NCBI GenBank assembly: GCA_946481605.1
Contig: CAMLPA010000055.1
Location: 1-12,227 of the forward strand
Source of the DNA: an uncultured Flavihumibacter sp.
Lineage (GTDB): Bacteria > Bacteroidota > Bacteroidia > Chitinophagales > Chitinophagaceae
Reading direction: 5' to 3'
Length of the DNA: 12,227 bases
The translations under genes were made by a program, and so were the position numbers. Below are positions 7,458-12,227 of the stretch, in pieces (the first letter of the stretch is position 1; the number at the start of each line of letters is the position of its first letter). The notes beneath the pieces are model-generated. The model saw nothing but the letters and a program-made list of their open reading frames with translations. It was not told where the DNA came from and did no database searches.

Positions 7458-8840
7458 ATGAAACTGAAAAATATAATCACAACCGGCTTTTCAGCCATCC
7501 TGCTGCTCAACACCTGGTCGTGCAGGAAATCGGAGGAGCTGAATGTTGACATGTCGCAGTACATTATTGATTCCCCCACAAAAACAGCATTGGATGAATG
7601 GATCAAAACTAACCTCACCGATCCTTACAACATCCAGTTGGTCTATCGTTTTGAACGGAACCTCACAGACCCCGCAAGAGATGTGGCGCCCATTAAGCTC
7701 GAAAAAGTGAGGTCCACAGCGGAAGCCATCATCAATATATTCCTGAAGACTTACGAAAAAGTAGCAGGTCCTACTTTTATAAAGACCTATACGCCGAAAC
7801 AATTTGTATTGTACGGTTCTCCTTCCTACAACTCCAACGGCACCATCACCCTGGGCACCGCCGATGGCGGAAGACGCGTGGTTTTGTATGAACTGAATGA
7901 CCTCGATTTTTCCGAACCCCAGCAGGTGAGCCGGAAGATGCGCACTATTCACCACGAGTTCACCCATATCATCAACCAGATGGTGGCCATTCCACCTGAA
8001 TTTCAGCAGATCACCAAAAGTGAATACGATGAAGACTGGACCAATGCAGCCAATACAGCGGCCATTGCACAGTCGATGGGTTTTGTTTCCCCCTACGCCA
8101 GAAGCGTACACACCGAAGATTTCGCGGAAATGACCGCTCACCTGCTCGTGGAGGGACAACTGTGGTTCGATGCTTACGCAAAAGCCGCAGGCGCCGATGG
8201 ACAGGCAAAGCTGAAACGGAAAGAAGCCATGGTAGTAGACTATTTCAAGCAGTTCTTCAACATTAACTTCAGGGAACTGCAATACGAAGTGGCGAAAGTG
8301 CTGCATGAGGTGTACAACGACAACTCCAACAACTTCCTGTATGCACTGAGAAACAAACGCATTACGAAGCCATTCGCGGTAAACTTCGCTGATGATGTGC
8401 ACAGCATTTTCGGGAAGTCTGCAAAGTTCGAGCAGGTATGGAACGCCACCAAAACAGCTTTGGGCGCAAACGGCAGAACACCAACCAGCTTCAACATCGT
8501 GTTCGTGTCGGCTACAGAAATGCTGCTGCAATGCAACTACATCAATGCGTCGAATTCCGCTTTCGTGGCCTGGTACGATTTCACCATGAATGTATCCAAT
8601 ACCGGAGACATCAGTTTCCAGTATGTTGATAAAGCCCTCAATACCACGGAATACAACAACGGGCGCAACAGCCAGGTACTCGCGGGCTTCAAGCCACTGC
8701 GCGACTATTTTGTGAACAACACCTTCAATGGAAGCTGGCTGCCTGAAAACCCTGCATTCCCAGCGTTTGAGCATTTCCTGAAGTACGGCGGGCTCGTAGT
8801 GAAAGGGGAAACTGACAATTTCATCCATGGTAAATTTTAA
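7458..8840 (+). CDS. Substrate import-associated zinc metallohydrolase lipoprotein (HExxH)
   Basis: This is a putative zinc peptidase anchored as a lipoprotein, probably on the cell surface next to SusC/SusD. It has 460 residues, with a signal sequence and a lipobox ending at Cys22 (NTWSC). The zinc motif HEFTH is at 166-170, preceded by RTIH. A second block, YARSVHTEDFAEM (213-225), supplies a likely third ligand, Glu220, with Tyr213 seven residues before it. This order and the Tyr-to-Glu spacing resemble the anthrax lethal-factor type of gluzincin active site, as I remember it. The rest of the chain, about 230-460, has no motif I know. The protein fits the family of HExxH lipoproteins found beside SusC/SusD pairs (TIGR04549, from memory). 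It starts 2 bases after susD and is followed after 11 bases by the DUF4302 gene. Peptide cleavage is inferred; no substrate is evident. Confidence 0.9.
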   Translation: MKLKNIITTGFSAILLLNTWSCRKSEELNVDMSQYIIDSPTKTALDEWIKTNLTDPYNIQLVYRFERNLTDPARDVAPIKLEKVRSTAEAIINIFLKTYEKVAGPTFIKTYTPKQFVLYGSPSYNSNGTITLGTADGGRRVVLYELNDLDFSEPQQVSRKMRTIHHEFTHIINQMVAIPPEFQQITKSEYDEDWTNAANTAAIAQSMGFVSPYARSVHTEDFAEMTAHLLVEGQLWFDAYAKAAGADGQAKLKRKEAMVVDYFKQFFNINFRELQYEVAKVLHEVYNDNSNNFLYALRNKRITKPFAVNFADDVHSIFGKSAKFEQVWNATKTALGANGRTPTSFNIVFVSATEMLLQCNYINASNSAFVAWYDFTMNVSNTGDISFQYVDKALNTTEYNNGRNSQVLAGFKPLRDYFVNNTFNGSWLPENPAFPAFEHFLKYGGLVVKGETDNFIHGKF

Positions 8841-8851
8841 CTGAACTGAAC

Positions 8852-10168
8852 ATGAAAAAACTACTATATCTCTTTACACTGGCCCTTGCTTTCTGCGGTT
8901 GCAAGAAAGACACGGTGGCCTTTTTTGAAGAAACGCCGGAAGAGAGAATGTCGGCAAGAATTGATGAACTGAATGCCCGGCTGCTGGAGGCGGAACACGG
9001 CTGGAAAGGAGCACTCACCACTTCGGCCAAAGGCGGATACGGCTTCTACATGGATTTCGATGCTTCCCAGGAAGTGATGATGGTGGCCGACCTGAACAAC
9101 ACCACGGCCACGCAGTCCAAATTATCCACGTTCCGCATCAAATGGGTGATGAACGCCACGCTCATCTTCGACACCTATAATTACATCACCATGTTGCAGG
9201 ACCCCTCCCCTTCCGTTTACGGCGGAGCATCGGGATCAGGACTGCAAAGTGATGTGGAATTCGAATTCGTGCGCAGCACCAGCGATTCTCTTTTCCTGAA
9301 AGGGTTTAAATACAGGAACGATTTTATCCTGGTGAAAGCTACCGCGGAGGAAAAACAACGCTACCTCGGTAACGCATTCAAAACGAACATCGACGCGATC
9401 AACGATTACTTCACGGTGAGCCAGAACAATTACGTGGCCGTGAATGGCATCAACAACAAAATCGAGTTCGTGCTGGACAAATCCAATAAGATCGCGCAAC
9501 TGCAGTTCGTTGACAACGACGGGAAAGTGGTTCAGATAAAAGGCAAATACAATTTCGAAGACATTGGCATCAACTTCGCAGAAGGCTTTACCCTCAACGG
9601 GGTTATGTTCACAAAAGGCAAACTGGAGAACGGCGTATTCGTATTGTACACCAAAGAAGGAACCCGGTATGAAACCAAGCAGAACGATATTCCCATCCTT
9701 CCGATGAAAACACTCTTCGCCTACAACGGAACATACCGCGAACTGTACATCGGTAACGCACTTCCAACTGGAATTACTTCCGGTTTCAACACAGTTTACC
9801 AGGCTTGTGTGGGTAAATTCGCCGCCATGAGCCCTTCGCGCACACTGGTGGACGTGAGGTTCACACTCTCGAACTCCACCACCGCCACGGTTACCACCAG
9901 GAACAACAACGGCACCACCACCTTCTCAGCAATAGCCACATTCCGATACACTTATGAAGACGGCGTACTTACATTAAGCAATCCTACCTACGACAACAAC
10001 TGGACAGCGCGGGTACTTCAGTTAATCGACATCCAGAACTACTTCGCCACCGGCGGGCCTTTTCGTGTAGACTATGTGCAAAGTACCAATCCTAATGTAA
10101 CGAATATCGGAGGGCTGTACCGGGTTGCCGACAATAGTTCCTTCTTTTACGGATCACTCCGGAAATAA
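8852..10168 (+). CDS. DUF4302-type lipoprotein of the SusCD operon
   Basis: This is probably a surface lipoprotein accessory to the transporter; its function is unknown. It has 438 residues, with a short signal peptide and a lipobox ending at Cys17 (FCGC), followed by KKD. The family signature just after the anchor is FFEETPEERM (24-33), then an alpha-helical stretch to HGWKG (49-53) and GGYGFYMDFD (61-70). This matches DUF4302 as I know it, a family often found with SusC, SusD and HExxH lipoproteins. The remainder looks beta-rich. A distinct C-terminal part, about 286-438, is rich in Asn and Thr (around TTRNNNGTTTFS, 348-359) and may be a separate beta-barrel or binding domain. No catalytic motif is visible, so a binding or scaffolding role is more likely than enzymatic. 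It is the last gene before a strong terminator. Confidence 0.88.
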   Translation: MKKLLYLFTLALAFCGCKKDTVAFFEETPEERMSARIDELNARLLEAEHGWKGALTTSAKGGYGFYMDFDASQEVMMVADLNNTTATQSKLSTFRIKWVMNATLIFDTYNYITMLQDPSPSVYGGASGSGLQSDVEFEFVRSTSDSLFLKGFKYRNDFILVKATAEEKQRYLGNAFKTNIDAINDYFTVSQNNYVAVNGINNKIEFVLDKSNKIAQLQFVDNDGKVVQIKGKYNFEDIGINFAEGFTLNGVMFTKGKLENGVFVLYTKEGTRYETKQNDIPILPMKTLFAYNGTYRELYIGNALPTGITSGFNTVYQACVGKFAAMSPSRTLVDVRFTLSNSTTATVTTRNNNGTTTFSAIATFRYTYEDGVLTLSNPTYDNNWTARVLQLIDIQNYFATGGPFRVDYVQSTNPNVTNIGGLYRVADNSSFFYGSLRK

Positions 10169-10264
10169 AAGCAACACTTGTTAAACCTGTCGATTGTTAC
10201 TATGGAACACCATAAGCTTTTCCGCCGGTAATCAACCCTGAACCCGAAACGGAACAGCAATCAT

Positions 10265-10302
10265 GAAGGGCGTATCATTCAAAAGATACGTCCTTCTCTT
10301 TT
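10265..10302 (+). terminator. Rho-independent terminator of the uptake operon
   Basis: GAAGGGCGTATC (10265-10276) pairs with GATACGTCCTTC (10285-10296), giving a 12-bp stem with one G-T mismatch (a G-U wobble in RNA) and an eight-base loop ATTCAAAA. TCTTTT follows at 10297-10302. On the + strand this is a strong intrinsic terminator 96 bases after the DUF4302 stop. The T-tract overlaps the stop codon of the convergent LuxR gene. On the - strand the hairpin is followed by ATGATTGCTG, with no T-tract, so it works mainly in the + direction. Confidence 0.85.
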
Positions 10303-11098
10303 ATAACCTTCCCTCACGCAACGCGAAGTTCACGAGTTCCAGGCTGTTCCTCAACCCCGTTTTGGCGAGCATGTTCTTACGGTGACGGTCAACCGTTTGT
10401 TTGCTGATGAACATTTTTTCTGCTATCTCCTGGCTGGTGAGGCCCTGCACAAGGCAATGTAAAATTTCTTTTTCCCTGGGCGTGAACAATTCACGGGAAG
10501 GCAATTCAATAACCTGATCAACGGGAACATTGTAGAAAGATGGTTCTCCTTCCAGCCCGAGGAACGACAATCCGGAAGGTGTGTTGTCCGTTTTCAGGTG
10601 CGAGATATCTGTCTGAACACCCAGCACCCTGATCACAGCGCCGGATTCATCGGTTTGAATGGTTGTGGTCTGCATCAGTATCCAGGTGTAAGTTCCGTCC
10701 GTGCGGCGCATGCGGTAGTCGTAACTTACTTTGTACTTCATCACTTTGTCGGGAGGAAGGGTATTGAAGAACTCCGTTACCTTCTGTTCGTGCGAGATGA
10801 AACGTCCCTTATCTTCCGGATGCACATTTTCATAAATGTATTCCACCGTGTATTCGGAAGGATGCTTTACACCGATAACCTTCATCACATTTTCGCTCAT
10901 GAACTCGATTTCCACCCTGCCGAGGTTCACGATGTAATAAAAATAGTCGCCTACGTGAAATATGTTCAGCAGTTTCTTATGCACTTCCAGTTCAAAAGAA
11001 GGGTCCGGATCACCTTCTTTGTAGCGGGCAATCTGGTGCCAGGTCTTCTTCATCTCATCGAACTTCAGCAGTTCCGCTTTTTTGTCAGTCAGGGCCAT
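10301..11098 (-). CDS. PAS-domain LuxR-family transcriptional regulator
   Basis: This is a cytosolic DNA-binding regulator with an N-terminal sensor domain. The 265 residues contain a PAS fold of the PAS_3 type (about 50-168). Its typical features are NVHPEDKGRF (91-100), YDYRMRRTDGTYTWI (126-140) and the closing VLGVQTDISHLK (158-169). A LuxR helix-turn-helix (about 204-262) begins FTPREKEILHCLVQGLTSQE and carries the recognition helix around SKQTVDRHRKNML. There is no receiver aspartate region and no membrane span, so it is not a classical response regulator. What the PAS domain senses cannot be read. It converges on the uptake operon and diverges from the 241-residue lipoprotein gene, with a 219-base gap that could hold promoters for both. 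Starting at 11098 gives the longest frame; the ATG at residue 16 is an alternative. The family call is firm; the regulon is unknown. Confidence 0.93.
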   Translation of the reverse strand: MALTDKKAELLKFDEMKKTWHQIARYKEGDPDPSFELEVHKKLLNIFHVGDYFYYIVNLGRVEIEFMSENVMKVIGVKHPSEYTVEYIYENVHPEDKGRFISHEQKVTEFFNTLPPDKVMKYKVSYDYRMRRTDGTYTWILMQTTTIQTDESGAVIRVLGVQTDISHLKTDNTPSGLSFLGLEGEPSFYNVPVDQVIELPSRELFTPREKEILHCLVQGLTSQEIAEKMFISKQTVDRHRKNMLAKTGLRNSLELVNFALREGRL

Positions 11099-11114
11099 AT
11101 CAGCACATTATCCG

Positions 11115-11124
11115 GTAAATTTAC
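11115..11124. promoter_or_regulatory. 10-bp palindrome just upstream of the PAS-LuxR start
   Basis: GTAAATTTAC is a perfect palindrome 16 bases before the regulator's ATG, reading on the - strand. The flanks, CCG on the left and GG on the right, partly extend the symmetry. It could be an autoregulatory site. A 10-bp palindrome is common by chance, so the call is weak. Confidence 0.2.
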
Positions 11125-11247
11125 GGAATATCGTTTCTAATGCCCGGTATGCGCCAATAAGTCAGTATAACGGCATATATCAACCGCATTTGCATGGTTG
11201 GTCTTCTTTGCTAACAGTCACCACAATGCGCGGAATAACAGCGGGAA

Positions 11248-11267
11248 AATACCTATAAAGGGGTATT
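11248..11267. promoter_or_regulatory. 20-bp dyad (6-8-6), possible operator
   Basis: AATACC (11248-11253) and GGTATT (11262-11267) are exact inverted arms around an eight-base spacer. The 20-bp span is about the length of sites bound by dimers of LuxR-type helix-turn-helix proteins. It overlaps the proposed -33 element of the lipoprotein gene and lies between that gene and the PAS-LuxR gene. It is a reasonable candidate for control by the neighbouring regulator, but this is unproven. Confidence 0.3.
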
Positions 11268-11296
11268 GTGCCCGGGGGATAACAGGTTTAATTTCG
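11266..11296 (+). promoter_or_regulatory. Candidate Bacteroidota housekeeping promoter for the 241-residue lipoprotein
   Basis: TTG at 11266-11268 would be the -33 element. TAATTTCG at 11289-11296 differs by one base from the Bacteroidota -7 consensus TAnnTTTG. The spacer is 20 bases, within the range usually quoted for this promoter type. The ATG at 11318 lies 22 bases after the -7 box, giving a short leader. This is a match by eye to a loose consensus. Confidence 0.4.
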
Positions 11297-11317
11297 CGCC
11301 ATATCAAATCTGAATCA

Positions 11318-12043
11318 ATGAAAACGACTTTCCTCCGCTGGCCTGCCCTCGTCGCAGGCATCCTCTCCTTTACTATTGCATGCAGTAAAAATGGTAATGA
11401 TGGCGACCCTGAAAATAATGCCCCTCTCGTAACAGCACCCGAAGCCCTGGCAACGGAAAACGGGAAAAGCGGCGGCGTGTACAAAGGTGTTCTGGTGGGA
11501 TCGACCGGCCATGTAAAAATCGTGCTCCAAAATGGCGAACAATCCGTTTCAGTAACCATGGATGGTGTTACGAAAAAACTGGACAAAGTAACGTTTATTC
11601 CATCAGACTGGAGGTCTGGACAGGCCATCACCAACGCGGTATTCGAAAAGGATGGCTGGAAAGTTAGTTTCTCCATTGATGCCGAAGGGAAAGCTCCGGT
11701 AGTGAAAGCAGAGATTGCCGGACATGACAATGTTACCGTGACCGTGAGCAAAGAATCGTCCACCCACCTCGTCAAAGGATTTGAAGGCACGATAAAATAT
11801 GGCAATACCGCTTCCAACAGCGTATTCAATTTCGTAGTGTGGGGCGATTCGCTTCGCGGGGTAGGCCGTATACCCGGTGATACGATAACGTATAGCACGT
11901 TCGGTACAATAGCCGGAGGCATTACCCTACAGGGCGTAATCAACAACGCTTCCGTTACCGGAACAATCAATGGCGATGAAGCAACCGGCACCATCAGAAC
12001 CCCCAATGCTACCGCTACCTGGTCGGCCAGACGCACTTTGTAA
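11318..12043 (+). CDS. Unrecognised putative lipoprotein, 241 residues
   Basis: I do not recognise this protein. From the ATG at 11318 it has a signal sequence (LRWPALVAGILSFTIAC) with a lipobox ending at Cys22. A low-complexity linker rich in Asn, Gly and Asp follows (SKNGNDGDPENN), suggesting a tethered outer-membrane lipoprotein. The mature part looks like beta-sheet throughout and may form two lobes. One begins at GGVYKGVLVG (52-61), the other at GFEGTIKYG (154-162). The second ends in turns such as GTINGDEATGTI (215-226) and ATWSARR, resembling small beta-barrel binding proteins. No catalytic motif or membrane span is visible. The frame is open upstream to 11198, but only the ATG at 11318 gives a proper signal peptide. 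It is divergent from the PAS-LuxR gene and appears to be a single-gene unit. Confidence 0.75.
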   Translation: MKTTFLRWPALVAGILSFTIACSKNGNDGDPENNAPLVTAPEALATENGKSGGVYKGVLVGSTGHVKIVLQNGEQSVSVTMDGVTKKLDKVTFIPSDWRSGQAITNAVFEKDGWKVSFSIDAEGKAPVVKAEIAGHDNVTVTVSKESSTHLVKGFEGTIKYGNTASNSVFNFVVWGDSLRGVGRIPGDTITYSTFGTIAGGITLQGVINNASVTGTINGDEATGTIRTPNATATWSARRTL

Positions 12044-12051
12044 AAGATCTC

Positions 12052-12080
12052 AAAAAGGGGCTGACTGCTTGTATTCAGCC
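12052..12080 (-). terminator. Hairpin with T5 tract on the - strand, between convergent genes
   Basis: On the - strand, GGCTGA (from 12080 down to 12075) pairs with TCAGCC (12064 to 12059) around a ten-base loop. It is followed by two C and then TTTTT (12056 to 12052). This is a plausible intrinsic terminator for the gene entering from the right edge, about 80 bases after its stop. Read on the + strand it follows the lipoprotein stop by 15 bases, but the downstream TCATGGTTTA is a poor T-tract. It may act weakly in both directions. Confidence 0.45.
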
Positions 12081-12119
12081 TCATGGTTTATACCCGCTAA
12101 ATTACGGAAAAGGACGGGA

Positions 12120-12151
12120 CCCGGTGGCGCCGCTACAGCAACACCACCGGG
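12120..12151 (-). terminator. GC-rich 8-bp hairpin after the efflux gene stop
   Basis: CCCGGTGG (12120-12127) and CCACCGGG (12144-12151) are perfect inverted arms around a 16-base loop. Two further G-C pairs are possible beyond a single mismatch. It begins eight bases after the stop of the - strand gene. On that strand it is followed by TCCCGTCCTTTTCC, an interrupted T-rich stretch. It could be a first, weaker terminator or a 3'-end stabilising structure. Confidence 0.4.
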
Positions 12152-12159
12152 CCCATCCC

Positions 12160-12227
12160 TTACTTCCAGCCGCCTCCCAGCGACCGGTACACGCTCACAA
12201 CGGCATTCAGTTGTTTCATCCTCGTTT
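12160..12227 (-). CDS. C-terminal fragment, probable RND-efflux outer-membrane factor (TolC/NodT type)
   Basis: Only the last 21 residues and the stop are in the window; the gene continues past the right edge. They include MKQLNAVVSVYRSLGGGWK before the stop. The pattern of a helix with a 'VxLYxxLGGGW' type ending is characteristic of NodT-family outer-membrane lipoproteins, which form the exit duct of tripartite RND efflux pumps. The call rests on this short tail alone, so it is tentative. If correct, the membrane-fusion and RND pump genes should lie upstream on the same strand, beyond the window. Confidence 0.6.
   Translation of the reverse strand, partial: TRMKQLNAVVSVYRSLGGGWK

Noticed and set aside
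7491..8828. Long - strand open frame (445 codons) antisense to the metallohydrolase gene
   Set aside because: It covers almost exactly the real gene, has no recognisable motif, and its composition is that of a reverse-complement shadow.
10196..10211. Small inverted repeat TATGG-AACA-CCATA after the DUF4302 gene
   Set aside because: It has a five-base stem, is A/T-rich, and lacks a T-tract. The strong terminator at 10265 explains the 3' end better.
11218..12084. - strand open frame (288 codons) overlapping the 241-residue lipoprotein
   Set aside because: The + strand frame has a signal peptide, a lipobox, and a plausible promoter and leader. The - strand frame has none of these.
1..12227. 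Search by eye for CRISPR arrays, insertion sequences, tRNA genes, rRNA and integrase sites
   Set aside because: No regularly spaced repeats, transposase or integrase frames, tRNA cloverleaf or terminal inverted repeats were seen. Composition is fairly even across the window, so nothing suggests recent insertion.

Overview
The window looks like Bacteroidota chromosome, most likely from a Chitinophagaceae-type soil or aquatic bacterium. The reasons are a SusC/SusD pair, lipoproteins with short lipoboxes, a FecR with a DUF4974-like C-terminus, A/T-rich starts without Shine-Dalgarno sequences, and near 50% GC. The genus is inference.

Layout. (1) Positions 1-200 are a leader with no gene I can defend. 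(2) Positions 201-10168 on the + strand form a complete nutrient-uptake locus: an ECF sigma factor, a FecR-type anti-sigma factor, a SusC-type TonB-dependent transporter with an N-terminal STN signalling domain, a SusD-type lipoprotein, a lipoprotein zinc metallohydrolase (HEFTH), and a DUF4302 lipoprotein. The last four are packed with gaps of 37, 2 and 11 bases and end in a strong hairpin terminator at 10265-10302. (3) A PAS-LuxR regulator lies on the - strand (10301-11098). (4) A divergent + strand gene encodes an unrecognised 241-residue lipoprotein (11318-12043). (5) A - strand gene is cut by the right edge; its last 21 residues look like the C-terminus of a TolC/NodT-type RND efflux outer-membrane protein.

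How it probably works. A ligand bound by SusC/SusD would be sensed through the SusC STN domain and passed to FecR, freeing the sigma factor to activate the operon. The two extra lipoproteins probably sit on the cell surface with SusD. There is no glycoside hydrolase, sulfatase or polysaccharide lyase, and the only enzyme is a metallopeptidase-like protein. A peptide, protein or peptide-like ligand is therefore a better guess than a glycan.

Most worth a second look: the lethal-factor-like active-site layout in the metallohydrolase, a perfect 10-bp hairpin in the susC leader, and the unrecognised lipoprotein next to the PAS-LuxR gene with dyad sequences between them.
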